Assembly: GCF_013407855.1 (NCBI RefSeq)
Contig: NZ_JACBZH010000001.1
Span: 6,572,001 to 6,636,000 of the forward strand
DNA from: Actinopolymorpha rutila
GTDB taxonomy: Bacteria > Actinomycetota > Actinomycetes > Propionibacteriales > Actinopolymorphaceae
Direction: 5' to 3'
DNA length: 64,000 nucleotides
Program-made: the position numbers and the translations under genes
In this document: piece after piece, positions 8,402 through 16,570 of the stretch
Layout of the letters: each line of letters starts with the position of its first letter
Position numbering within the stretch: the stretch's first letter is position 1
Notes under the pieces: generated by a model
What the model was told of the DNA's origin: nothing
Databases searched by the model: none
The model's input: only the letters and a program-made list of their open reading frames with translations

Positions 8402-9289
8402 ATGACCACAGTGGCCAACGCCGACGTCGTCTCGCCCAGCGGCCAAGAGCTCACGCGGCAGGAACGCGACTACCTCTTCGACGTCAACGGTTACCGCGTC
8501 CTACCTGGTGCGCTCAGCGGAGAACAGCTGCAGGCGATCAACGCCTGGGTCGACGCACAAGACCCCAGCACCCTGCGTCCAGGCGAATGGATCGGCGACG
8601 TCGAGGTGCACACCTACGGCGCCGAGGATGGCGTCAACTTCCAGAACATCATCGAGGGGGGACCGGCCTTCGAGGAGCTGATCGACCACCCGTCATGGAT
8701 CGACGAGGTACGGCGCTACATCATCTCCGGCGCGCACCAGCAGTTGCGGATCGACGAGTGCTTCCTGAACGTCCGGCGCAGCGGCGGCTACATCCCGATC
8801 CATTCCGGCGGCGACAACGTACGGTTCACCGGGCTGTTCCGCTGGCACAACGGCAACTGGGCGGTCGGCCAGATCAACATCCTGATGGCGCTGACCGACA
8901 TCGGTTACGACGACGGCGCGACGACGATCGTGCCGGGCAGCCACAAGGCGCACAGCGTGCATCCGCACAGCAACTGGACTGCCGGACACAGCGCGGACCA
9001 GGCGATCGGCATGCGGGAGGTGCACCTGCGCGCCGGTGACGCACTGATGTTCACCGACGGGATCTGCCACGGTTCGATGCCGCGTACGAATCCGGGCGAG
9101 CGGCGGGTGCTGATCTACCGGTACGCACCGCAGCTGCTCGCGCCCCGCATGAACTATCTGCCGACGGAGGAGCTGATGGCCCGCCTGACTCCGGTCCGCC
9201 GCGCGATCGTGATGCCGACGGCACCCCGGATGCGCCCTGGACGGACGTTGGCCGCCGAAGCTTTCCCGCACAACGCGGTCGGCGGCTGA
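8402..9289 (+). CDS. phytanoyl-CoA dioxygenase (PhyH) family protein
   Basis: ATG 8402 gives 295 residues. The double-stranded beta-helix fold of Fe(II)/2-oxoglutarate enzymes is indicated by YIPIHSGGDNVRFTG, then ATTIVPGSHKAH, GDALMFTDGICHGSMPRT and GERRVLIYRY. H134 and H223 are the likely iron ligands and R234 or R235 binds 2-oxoglutarate. The usual HxD is H134-S-G136, with Asp only at 138, so the carboxylate ligand is missing or shifted. Related actinobacterial and planctomycete proteins carry HGG-type motifs at this position. It is divergent from, and probably regulated by, the AraC gene. Substrate unknown. Confidence 0.9.
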   Translation: MTTVANADVVSPSGQELTRQERDYLFDVNGYRVLPGALSGEQLQAINAWVDAQDPSTLRPGEWIGDVEVHTYGAEDGVNFQNIIEGGPAFEELIDHPSWIDEVRRYIISGAHQQLRIDECFLNVRRSGGYIPIHSGGDNVRFTGLFRWHNGNWAVGQINILMALTDIGYDDGATTIVPGSHKAHSVHPHSNWTAGHSADQAIGMREVHLRAGDALMFTDGICHGSMPRTNPGERRVLIYRYAPQLLAPRMNYLPTEELMARLTPVRRAIVMPTAPRMRPGRTLAAEAFPHNAVGG

Positions 9290-9378
9290 GCGTCAACCAT
9301 CTGCGGCACAGTTTCGTGACCCTGCTCCGGTAGTCCAAAGCAGCTCCAAACCATCTCGCGAAGTGGGATGATCACGCG

Positions 9379-9897
9379 ATGAAGGCACCGCGTAGTGGCG
9401 CATCCCAGGCGACCTGGATCGTCCGGGCCGTAGCTGTGGCAGTGATCGGCTGGGTCGTCGTCTTCGCCGTCGCAGGCAGGTGGGCATTGCGCGGTGGTGA
9501 GTTCCGCGAGGACCGCGAGTCGTTCCGTGGCAACCTGATGCTCGAGGACGGTATGCCGGTGGCGCTTCCCGTGAACCTGCCCGCGGGCTACCAGGTGCCC
9601 GACGGCTACGGGAACGGCGGGCCCGCCGACGGGCCACCTGACAGCACATCGCTCAGCTTCCCTCCCACCGACAAGGCAAAGGCCAAGGACCACCTCCGAG
9701 ACGTCGAACTGTGCGCTGAGCACGCGGCCGAACACAGCGGCGGCTGCCCCACCGATATCGGTGGAACGACGATCGTGCGGACGGTCGACGGGGTACGGGT
9801 GCGCATCACCCTGCGAGACCACAACGAGGCCAACCGGATCGCCTGGCAGAAGGTGCCACTCACCACAGATCTCGACATGGTGTCCTGGCTCTACTAG
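9379..9897 (+). CDS. hypothetical membrane-anchored protein
   Basis: 172 residues with one N-terminal transmembrane segment (residues about 12-35, WIVRAVAVAVIGWVVVFAVA) and an extracytoplasmic C-terminal region containing two cysteines about 9 residues apart (ELCAEHAAEHSGGCP) that could form a disulfide. I do not recognise the family. It follows the PhyH-like gene by 89 nt on the same strand, then converges on an MFS gene. Start ATG has a modest GGGATGA upstream. Confidence 0.7.
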   Translation: MKAPRSGASQATWIVRAVAVAVIGWVVVFAVAGRWALRGGEFREDRESFRGNLMLEDGMPVALPVNLPAGYQVPDGYGNGGPADGPPDSTSLSFPPTDKAKAKDHLRDVELCAEHAAEHSGGCPTDIGGTTIVRTVDGVRVRITLRDHNEANRIAWQKVPLTTDLDMVSWLY

Positions 9898-9997
9898 CGC
9901 GGGCCCGCTGGGAGACCAGCGCTCCCGCGTGGGAACGCGGCGAAACGCAGGTGGCGGCGAAGGCGTTCGAGGCGGGCGACGTCGTAGTTGGAGACTG

Positions 9998-11272
9998 TCA
10001 GGTCGACGCCGGCGGATCGAGGCTGAGCCGTCCCCGTCGCTGCAACACCGCGACGGCGACCGCCGCCCCGACCGCGAGAGTTCCCAACATGACGGAGCTG
10101 ATCCAGGGTGTCGACCACTGCCGACCGAGGTCGTCGGCGTAGCCGATGGCGGTGTTGCCGAGCGCTGTGGTGACGCCCGCCGCGGTCGTCGCGAGCCCGA
10201 TGTAGGTCCCGGTGAGGCCAACAGGCGCGAAGCCACTCACGAGGTCCAGTGCGTAGGGCTGCGCGACGTCGAGACCCAACGTCAACAGCAGTGTCGCCAC
10301 CAGAATCGGCACCGCCGCTACGAGGATGCCGACGACCCACCCTGTGGACAGACTGCCCGAACTGTCCGCCGGCGTCGAGGTGGTACTCCACGCCAACGGG
10401 ACGAACGACGCCGCGATGGCGACGAGACCGCAGACGATCGCCAGCCCCGGCGCGAAGTGTCGATGGAGCCACTTGATCATCCGGAGCTGGGTTCCCAGGG
10501 TGACGAGCGTGGACACGAGGAACACGCATCCAGCCGCCCCTGCCCATCCCGTGACGCGGGTGGCCTCCAGCGGAAGCGACAGATAGAACTGGTTGTAGAG
10601 CAGGAAGAGTACGGACGTCGCTACGGCGAAACCGAGGAACGAACGGTTGTGCAGGGCATCGCGCACCGCCACACCAAGCGCTCTGGTGGCCAGCGGTTCG
10701 ACCGGGCGGTACGGCAGCGCGAAGCACTGCCACACCGTGAGGACGGCGAAGATGCCCGCCGAGACGCCGGCCGTCCACTTGAAGTCCACCGCGACGAGCA
10801 CGCTGCCCAACAACGGGCCGGTGAGCGCACCGACAGTGCTCGCGATGTTCTGCAAGGCGAAGGCGTCGAGGCGCCGCTCTCCCGCCTCGACCGCTATGTA
10901 GGCCCGCGCCGCCGGACTGAAGAAGGCGCCGGCGAGGCCGACCAGCATGGACGCCGCGACGAGTCCGACCACCTGGTCGGCGACAGCGAACATGGCGAAC
11001 GCCACACAACGCAACGCGCATCCGACGATGATCACCGGCCGCGCGCCGAACCGGTCAGCCGCTATGCCACCGACCAGAGTCAGGCCCTGTTGACAGAACA
11101 CGCGGATGCCGAGGATGGCACCGACGGCGGCCGCGGAGAGGTGATGCGCGTCGCGAAGGTACGTAGCAAGAAAGGGGATGAGAATGAAGAAGCCGAACGC
11201 GATGCCGAACGAGTTGACCAGCAGCACCTGCACCGCCGGAGAGAGTGATCGCGCCAACCGGAAGGTTCTCAT
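9998..11272 (-). CDS. MFS transporter, 12-TM type
   Basis: I use ATG 11272 (MRTFRLARSLSPAVQ); a GTG at 11350 would add 26 residues of basic leader. The 424-residue protein shows about twelve hydrophobic segments, beginning VQVLLVNSFGIAFGFFILIP, and the MFS loop 2-3 signature is visible as GGIAADRFGARPVI (G-x3-DRxGxRxxi). It is likely a proton-coupled exporter in the cytoplasmic membrane, similar to macrolide/drug efflux proteins. It converges on the upstream hypothetical gene and is followed upstream by the DoxX-like gene on the same strand. Substrate unknown. Confidence 0.9.
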   Translation of the reverse strand: MRTFRLARSLSPAVQVLLVNSFGIAFGFFILIPFLATYLRDAHHLSAAAVGAILGIRVFCQQGLTLVGGIAADRFGARPVIIVGCALRCVAFAMFAVADQVVGLVAASMLVGLAGAFFSPAARAYIAVEAGERRLDAFALQNIASTVGALTGPLLGSVLVAVDFKWTAGVSAGIFAVLTVWQCFALPYRPVEPLATRALGVAVRDALHNRSFLGFAVATSVLFLLYNQFYLSLPLEATRVTGWAGAAGCVFLVSTLVTLGTQLRMIKWLHRHFAPGLAIVCGLVAIAASFVPLAWSTTSTPADSSGSLSTGWVVGILVAAVPILVATLLLTLGLDVAQPYALDLVSGFAPVGLTGTYIGLATTAAGVTTALGNTAIGYADDLGRQWSTPWISSVMLGTLAVGAAVAVAVLQRRGRLSLDPPAST

Positions 11273-11443
11273 CGGGCGACCACGAGCCCAGGCTAACCGG
11301 CTGCGCGGGACTGGCGTGCGTCCAGGGGTGGCCGGCTCCGCCCTTGTCACGACCCGGCCAGATGGTCCTCGCTACGCAATCGTTCGCGTTCGCCGAAGGT
11401 CGAGCGATCGGCGGCGCGATCGACTTTCGTTCACCCTTCGCCA

Positions 11444-12070
11444 TCACTTGTAGTCGGCGGCCAGTGTGTTCTCGCGGCCAACGGCCGGAGATTGGTGAGT
11501 CGCCCGTCGGTCACCTCGTGCGGAGGACACCAATGCGCCGCCGATCAGCACGGGCAGGCCGTACTCCAGGATCGACGCGCTGCCCATTCCCGGGATCATG
11601 GCGAGAAGGTAGATCACGAAGAGACCGGCGGTCGCCTTGCCGGTCCAACGCTGCCAGGGGCCTACGACCAGCAGGACGCCAAGCACCACCTCAGCTACCG
11701 TCGCGGCCACTGCGGCTGGGACGACGAGCCGGTCCCACGGAACGAGTTGGGCTGCCTCTGCCTGAAAGTGCGACCAGTCGCCCCATGAGACGGCCGGCGA
11801 ACCGGGCCGCCCGAAGGCGCCGAACCGGTCTCCGACGGCCCCCACAAGCTCCAACCCGACCACGCCACCGCACAGTCGGCCACCCCACCAGCGCAGCGAG
11901 CCGGTCACGGCCTGTGCAGCCGTGCCGAGCGCGACGAGGATTGCCGCTGCCCAGGTTATGAAGCCGGCTGGATGTGCCGGCTCGGTGAGGGTCCAACCCG
12001 CCATCGCGAGTACGCCGACAGCCACCCAGACCTCACCTGCGATACGTCGCGGCCTGTCCATGCGTTCCAT
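11444..12070 (-). CDS. DoxX-like integral membrane protein
   Basis: The frame is open to a GTG at 12109, but ATG 12070 (MERMDRPRR) leaves room for the MarR promoter and has a G-rich RBS. The 208-residue protein has about five to six membrane helices, the last reading FVIYLLAMIPGMGSASILEY then GLPVLIGGAL, as in DoxX/MauE-type proteins associated with redox or quinone pools. It starts 60 nt from the divergent MarR gene, a typical regulator-target arrangement. Exact function unknown. Confidence 0.75.
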   Translation of the reverse strand: MERMDRPRRIAGEVWVAVGVLAMAGWTLTEPAHPAGFITWAAAILVALGTAAQAVTGSLRWWGGRLCGGVVGLELVGAVGDRFGAFGRPGSPAVSWGDWSHFQAEAAQLVPWDRLVVPAAVAATVAEVVLGVLLVVGPWQRWTGKATAGLFVIYLLAMIPGMGSASILEYGLPVLIGGALVSSARGDRRATHQSPAVGRENTLAADYK

Positions 12071-12087
12071 CCCGGCAGCCCCCATTG

Positions 12088-12101
12088 GTAAGGTACCTGA
12101 C
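12088..12101. promoter_or_regulatory. candidate MarR operator
   Basis: GTAAGGTACCTGAC is a 14-bp near-perfect palindrome (one mismatched pair, core AGGTACCT). It lies in the 60-nt divergent gap between the DoxX-like and MarR genes, 30 nt before the MarR start. MarR dimers bind such sites and usually repress both divergent genes. Confidence 0.45.
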
Positions 12102-12130
12102 GAGTTCACACGCTAACGCGAGGAGACCAT

Positions 12131-12604
12131 ATGGTCAAGCGCCTTACTAACCCGTTACAGGAGCTGGACCTTCCACTCGGCACCCTGATGAACTCGGCAG
12201 GTGCACGTCTCGCGGCCAGCCTCGACGCGGCGTTGCGGGCAGCCGGTTTCGCCGACCTCCGCTCCTCGCACGCAGCGCCGTTCATGGTGCTCGACGCCGA
12301 GGGCACCCGGCCGAGCGAACTGGCCACTCGTGCGCACATGTCCAAGCAAGCCATGGGAGAGCTGGTGGCCTACCTCGTCGACCACGGCTACCTGGAGGTG
12401 CTGCCGGACCCCGCCGATCGACGCGCGCGCCTGGTCCGGCCCACGGCTCGCGGCTGGCGAGCCGTGGACACCGGGCACAAAGTGATCACCGACTTCGACC
12501 AATGGCTGGAAGAACAGCTTGGCGCCGAAGAGGTCGCCCAACTCCGTCGGGCCCTACGGCTGATCCTCCAGGCGCCGACGCTCCTGAACAACAAGGATCA
12601 CTGA
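12131..12604 (+). CDS. MarR-family transcriptional regulator
   Basis: 157 residues, start ATG 12131 after GCGAGGAGACC, an ideal RBS. The winged helix is visible at residues about 45-110: RPSELATRAHMSKQAMGELV as helix-turn-helix and LEVLPDPADRRARLVRPTAR as the wing with the conserved D-x-R-R-A-R. MarR dimers repress efflux or redox genes and are released by small phenolic ligands. It is divergent from the DoxX-like gene and upstream of two RibD-like reductases on its own strand. Confidence 0.95.
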   Translation: MVKRLTNPLQELDLPLGTLMNSAGARLAASLDAALRAAGFADLRSSHAAPFMVLDAEGTRPSELATRAHMSKQAMGELVAYLVDHGYLEVLPDPADRRARLVRPTARGWRAVDTGHKVITDFDQWLEEQLGAEEVAQLRRALRLILQAPTLLNNKDH

Positions 12605-12700
12605 CGTGCTCCTGACGGCCGGCTCGTCGACATCCAGGCTTTCCTCGAACAAGATCTGCCCACATGACCCGTTCGACCTACCCGAAAGGACCAATCACCC

Positions 12701-13297
12701 ATGAGCAAGATCGTGCTGCATATGGCGATGTCGGTGGACGGGTTCATCACCGGCCCGGACGACGGAATGGATCACGGACTCGGCATCAACGGTGAGCGGC
12801 TGCACGACTGGCTGCGCGCCGGCGGCGTCGATCCGGGCTCGCACCGACCTGTCGACGAGACCAACGCCACCGTGTTCGACGAGACGATGGCCACGGGAGC
12901 GGTGATCACCGGTCGGCGTACCTTCGACCACGCGCGCGGCTGGGCCGGCGACCACCACGACGGAGTTCCGATCTTCGTGCTGACCCATGCCGCACCCGAG
13001 GAGCCCGCGCCCGGATCGGCGCGCTACGTCACCGACGGCATCGAGTCCTGCGTCGCGCAGGCCAAGGCCGCGGCCCGCGGCCGCGACATCATGCTGCACG
13101 GCGCCGCGACCGCGCAGGCGTGTCTTCGGGCCGGTCTGCTGGACGAGCTGGAGCTGCAGCTGGTCCCCGTCCTGCTCGGGCAGGGACGTCGGCTCTTCGA
13201 AGACCTGCCGCCCGACCACGTCGAGCTGGAACTGCTGCGTTCCCTGGAAGGACCTGGCGTGCTGCACCTGCGCTACCGCGTGCGGACGGAGGGCTGA
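12701..13297 (+). CDS. dihydrofolate reductase family (RibD C-terminal-like) protein, copy 1
   Basis: 198 residues with the RibD/DHFR-like fold: SKIVLHMAMSVDGFITGP at the N-terminus, AVITGRRTFDHARGW as NADPH-binding segment, then LIDEL-type LLDELELQLVPVLLGQGRRL near the C-terminus. These proteins are stand-alone NADPH-dependent reductases with largely unknown substrates. RBS GAAAGGA precedes the ATG. A close paralogue starts 4 nt after this stop, so they form a translationally linked pair. The 96-nt gap from MarR allows co-regulation. Confidence 0.93.
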   Translation: MSKIVLHMAMSVDGFITGPDDGMDHGLGINGERLHDWLRAGGVDPGSHRPVDETNATVFDETMATGAVITGRRTFDHARGWAGDHHDGVPIFVLTHAAPEEPAPGSARYVTDGIESCVAQAKAAARGRDIMLHGAATAQACLRAGLLDELELQLVPVLLGQGRRLFEDLPPDHVELELLRSLEGPGVLHLRYRVRTEG

Positions 13298-13301
13298 GGC
13301 G

Positions 13302-13889
13302 ATGGGAAGCATCCGGCTGTACATGACCATGTCCCTGGACGGTTACGTCGTCGGGCCGCAGGACAGCATGGACGCACCGATGGGCATCGGCGGGTTCCGG
13401 CTCTTCAACTGGCTCGACCGGCGCAACGATCCCGGACCGAGCGGCCAGGTGATGAGCGAGGCGAACGCCACCCGTGCCGTGATCTCCGGGCGCCGCACGT
13501 ACGAACACGCGCGTCGATGGCAGGGTGACCACCACGACGGCGTACCAGTCTTCGTCCTGACCCACGACGTCCCGCACGATCCGCCGCCGGGCAGCGTCCG
13601 CTACGTCACCGACGTGCGGGAGTGCGCCGCGCAGGCCCGTGAGGCGGCCGGGGGCGGTGACGTGATGGTGCACGGTGCCGGCGCGGCCCAGGCCCTGCTG
13701 CGCACAGGGGAGCTCGACGGAATGGAGCTGCACGTCGTACCTGTTCTGCTCGGACAGGGACGACGGCCGTTCGACAACCTTCCGGCAGAGCACATCGAGC
13801 TCACCCTGGACCGCGTACTGACCACTCCCGACGAGGAGGACCTCGCCCGCCGCGTCACCCACCTGCGCTACCACGTCCGCCGCCCCTGA
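13302..13889 (+). CDS. dihydrofolate reductase family (RibD C-terminal-like) protein, copy 2
   Basis: 195 residues from ATG 13302, with the previous gene's TGA only 4 nt upstream; a longer open frame upstream is out-of-phase overlap with copy 1. Motifs repeat those of copy 1: IRLYMTMSLDGYVVGPQDSM, AVISGRRTYEHARRW, HHDGVPVFVLTH and GMELHVVPVLLGQGRRPF. The two proteins appear to come from a local tandem duplication. An insertion near the C-terminus (TTPDEEDLARR) distinguishes this copy. Probably an NADPH-dependent reductase; a heterodimer with copy 1 is possible but inferred. Confidence 0.92.
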   Translation: MGSIRLYMTMSLDGYVVGPQDSMDAPMGIGGFRLFNWLDRRNDPGPSGQVMSEANATRAVISGRRTYEHARRWQGDHHDGVPVFVLTHDVPHDPPPGSVRYVTDVRECAAQAREAAGGGDVMVHGAGAAQALLRTGELDGMELHVVPVLLGQGRRPFDNLPAEHIELTLDRVLTTPDEEDLARRVTHLRYHVRRP

Positions 13890-13912
13890 CGCGGCAAGCG
13901 TCGCGGATGGCA

Positions 13913-13930
13913 CTGACCCCACGGGGGCAG
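13913..13930 (+). terminator. G/C-rich hairpin after the reductase pair
   Basis: CTGACCCC and GGGGCAG pair with a single bulged A around ACG; a weaker GACGC/GCGTC hairpin sits at 13888-13902. Together they separate the reductase operon from the tRNA-like promoter. Confidence 0.4.
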
Positions 13931-13967
13931 CTCCGATTTACCGGTGGAGGTAGATCGACGTGGCGGC

Positions 13968-13973
13968 TATGCT
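13968..13973 (+). promoter_or_regulatory. -10 box of the tRNA-like genes
   Basis: TATGCT preceded by GGC, 11 nt before the first nucleotide of the first tRNA-like gene, fits an actinobacterial tRNA promoter with a very short leader. The -35 region (13945-13950, TGGAGG) is poor. Confidence 0.4.
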
Positions 13974-13983
13974 GCCCGCGTCT

Positions 13984-14055
13984 CATGGAGTGGCTCAGCG
14001 GCAGAGCGCCCGGCTGCGGACCGGGAAGGCGCGGGTTCGAGTCCCGCCTCCATGT
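13984..14055 (+). tRNA. tRNA-like gene 1, anticodon GCG (formally Arg)
   Basis: Complete cloverleaf: acceptor CATGGAG/CTCCATG (7 bp), D-stem GCTC/GAGC with loop AGCGGCA, anticodon stem CCCGG/CCGGG with loop CTGCGGA, five-nt variable loop, T-stem GCGGG/CCCGC with loop TTCGAGT. The anticodon 14016-14018 is GCG, which would read CGC/CGU as arginine; actinobacteria normally use ACG for this box. Odd points: first pair is C1:G72, discriminator is T, D-loop has only 7 nt, and no CCA is encoded. It is 85% identical to gene 2. It may be a specialised or non-elongator tRNA. Confidence 0.8.
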
Positions 14056-14070
14056 CGAAGCTGTGGTCAG

Positions 14071-14142
14071 CTTGGAGTAGATCAGCGGCAGATCACCCGG
14101 CTTCTCACCGGGAGGGCGCGGGTTCGAGTCCCGCCTCCAAGT
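14071..14142 (+). tRNA. tRNA-like gene 2, anticodon loop CTTCTCA
   Basis: Same architecture as gene 1, 15 nt downstream: acceptor CTTGGAG/CTCCAAG, D-stem GATC/GATC, anticodon stem CCCGG/CCGGG, identical T-arm. By standard numbering the anticodon 14103-14105 is TCT (formally Arg), but position 37 is C where a purine is expected. If the loop were shifted by one, CTC (Glu) would be read. Of the 11 differences from gene 1, pairs 2:71 and 11:24 change on both sides and keep pairing, and all of 34-37 change. C1:G72, T73 and no CCA as in gene 1. It ends 22 nt before the next gene. Confidence 0.75.
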
Positions 14143-14164
14143 CCGTCGGTGCGGTGGAGGTCGT

Positions 14165-16561
14165 GTGTCGTACGAGTCGCGGTTCACGGCCTCCCCTGCC
14201 TATGCCCTCGGGCGATTGCAACGCGCCCTTGACACTGTTGCGAACTCCGACGACCCACTGGTTCGGGCCCGCGCCCAGCAGAAGGCCACCAAATGGCAGG
14301 CGGTCATTGCCGGAATCGCCTCGGGCCAGTTGGACATCGGTTCACGCACTCCCGTGGCGGACACCCCGGCCTGGGTGACGCTGGAGGTGGTACACGGCGG
14401 TTTCGCGACCGGCCGTTACCTGGCCGAGGCGCCGCTGAGTAACGATGAGGTGGATCAGGTGCGGTCCCTGCCCGCTGCCGTACCGGGAACAACCGACCGG
14501 GAGCGGCTGAACCTGTGGTACCTCGGCGACGAGGGTCAGGAGACTCTGCTGCAGGCACTACGGACCGAGCAATACCGGGTTGACGTGCCCGAGGAGTCGG
14601 CCCTGCTGGTGATCGCCTGGCTGCTCGACCGGGGGCACGTCGAGAAGGCGCTCGACCTGGTGGCGGAGCTGCGGCCGCTGATGCACCGGCTGCGGTTCAC
14701 GCCACGCCCGGCGAGGGATGCAGCCCCGTCTGGTGCGGTGGTACGGCTGGAGTCCGTCGCCACCGTCGAGGCCGCCCTCCGCAGTACTCGGGTGCCACCA
14801 GCGATTGCCCGGATGCGGGAAACCCTGCTGGTCTGGGACCCGCTGTACGACCGGCTCGTCGCGTTGTGGTGCGACACAGTGGACGGTGACCTGCCGTCAC
14901 TGGCCACCACGGCAGAGAAGGCAGATGGTCAGGTGGTCGGTGGCTGGCCGTGCAGGATATGGCCGGCGGACTGGTCAGAGCGCCGCCGCGCCCTGCTGAA
15001 CGACGTCGAGACCGCCGCCCGCGCGGAGGGACGCATCGCGCCCGAGCGGCATCCCAGGAGCAACTTCGCTCGCCTGCATCGCGCCCTGCAGTCCTGCCCC
15101 GAAGACAGCCGGTCGCTGTCCGCGCGTGAGGTCGGCTGGATCCGCCGGGCCCTGGCCAACACCCTTGCCAAGCACGGGGCGCCGGGATCACAGACCCGCA
15201 CCACGCTGCGATCGGCCCAGGCTGCCAGCGTCGCGCGGCCGACGCACGCAGCGCTCGCCCAGGTGGTTGCCAGGCGGCTGGACCTGTACCCGCAGGAGGG
15301 TGGACTTCCGTCGATCGCCTTGGTCACCGAGGACGCCGCCGACGGCGAGTCGCCCGATGTGCACGCCGGTTCACCGATCCCGCCGCACCTGGTCGCCAAG
15401 GCGACCCGAGCCCTCGAGGCACCGATCTCGGAACTCGTGAGCCGTGGTGTCATCACCTCGGGTGAGATGCTGGCGAGAGTGTTGCCGCAGGTGACCTCGC
15501 AACTGCTCGCCGCCAACTTCACAGACACCGGACTCGCCACCGCCTACGCCCACACCTACGCGGCGTTCCGGCGCCGCCGCAGCCTGTTGCTGCTGAACCT
15601 CGAGCACCAGGTCCGGTTCGAAGAACTGCCCTGGATGGCGACGCTCGCGCGGTTCCGGACCGACCGAGACAAGGTGGCCCGCGCTTCCAGACAGACTCTG
15701 CGGCACATCGTCCTCGTGACGCTGACCGCGTTTCCGCAGTCGATCCTGCCGAACCCGCTCGTCCGTGAACTCGGCGCGCTGGCCACTGAGGCGGGCATGC
15801 GGATACCGCTGGTGGAAGAGGTTGCCGCCGACATCTTCATGGGCACCTTCACCACAAAGTGGCGTGATGCCGCCGAGATCGCCGGTCGTGCCCTCGCGGG
15901 AACGCTGTATGCCCGTTACTACGACCTTCCGGAGCCCACTGTCTGGTCCGAGCCTCGGCCTCGTACCTCCCTGATACGTCGCTGGGGCAAGCAGACCGCA
16001 CAGGATTTCGCCAAGATCTGCGCCGAACGCGCGAAGGAGGCGAAGGGAGCGCAGCCCGCTGGGCCCGGTAATCGGGTGGCCGGCAACGGCACCGTGCTCG
16101 AGCAGAGCCAGATCCTCACCACGCACAACCTGGTGACTCTCGTAGAGGCCCTCGACCTGGACGAGGAGATCCGGCAGCTCGCCCCCGACCTCACCGATCA
16201 CATCCTTGACTGGGTGATCCGCCGTCAGGCCCAACCGGTCCCCGACCGCCACGGGGCCCTGCAGATGATCAAGAACACGGCGTACGCCTGGCGGCAGGCA
16301 GTCTTCTTCCTGAGCCTGTGCGACGAACAGGCACAGCGCGCCGCCGTCACGCGTCTGCGGCAGCAGGTGTCCGACGCCGGAATCCAGGACCGGTTCGCGC
16401 CCGCCGTGGACGGACTGGCACATGTGATCGCCGGTGGCAGGTTCACCGACAACGGCATGGTCGACGGCAACGACGGGCGCCGGTTCCTCGGCTGGACCAT
16501 CGGCCCTCACTGGTGCATGCCGAGCCGGCCCGAGCCCAAGCGCTCACCGCGCCGACCCTAG
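14165..16561 (+). CDS. large hypothetical protein downstream of tRNA-like pair
   Basis: GTG 14165 follows GGAGG with short spacing. The 798-residue protein is mostly alpha-helical, with no signal peptide, membrane segment, P-loop, nuclease or metal motif that I can recognise. The N-terminus reads SPAYALGRLQRALDTV; other marked segments are PAWVTLEVVHGGFATGRYLA (residues about 65-85), SQILTTHNLVTLVEALDLDE (about 640-660), YAWRQAVFFLSLC (about 700) and the end RRFLGWTIGPHWC. A basic stretch AKICAERAKEAKGAQ lies near 615. The close linkage to two tRNA-like genes suggests an RNA-related role, but that is inference. It converges on the membrane gene downstream with 9 nt between stops. Confidence 0.85.
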   Translation: MSYESRFTASPAYALGRLQRALDTVANSDDPLVRARAQQKATKWQAVIAGIASGQLDIGSRTPVADTPAWVTLEVVHGGFATGRYLAEAPLSNDEVDQVRSLPAAVPGTTDRERLNLWYLGDEGQETLLQALRTEQYRVDVPEESALLVIAWLLDRGHVEKALDLVAELRPLMHRLRFTPRPARDAAPSGAVVRLESVATVEAALRSTRVPPAIARMRETLLVWDPLYDRLVALWCDTVDGDLPSLATTAEKADGQVVGGWPCRIWPADWSERRRALLNDVETAARAEGRIAPERHPRSNFARLHRALQSCPEDSRSLSAREVGWIRRALANTLAKHGAPGSQTRTTLRSAQAASVARPTHAALAQVVARRLDLYPQEGGLPSIALVTEDAADGESPDVHAGSPIPPHLVAKATRALEAPISELVSRGVITSGEMLARVLPQVTSQLLAANFTDTGLATAYAHTYAAFRRRRSLLLLNLEHQVRFEELPWMATLARFRTDRDKVARASRQTLRHIVLVTLTAFPQSILPNPLVRELGALATEAGMRIPLVEEVAADIFMGTFTTKWRDAAEIAGRALAGTLYARYYDLPEPTVWSEPRPRTSLIRRWGKQTAQDFAKICAERAKEAKGAQPAGPGNRVAGNGTVLEQSQILTTHNLVTLVEALDLDEEIRQLAPDLTDHILDWVIRRQAQPVPDRHGALQMIKNTAYAWRQAVFFLSLCDEQAQRAAVTRLRQQVSDAGIQDRFAPAVDGLAHVIAGGRFTDNGMVDGNDGRRFLGWTIGPHWCMPSRPEPKRSPRRP

Positions 16562-16570
16562 CTCGGGCGT

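Noticed and set aside
13984..14142. Reading the tRNA-like region as coding (frames such as VAQRQSARL)
   Set aside because: This is the well-known translated signature of tRNA genes; the cloverleaf and compensatory changes explain the sequence.
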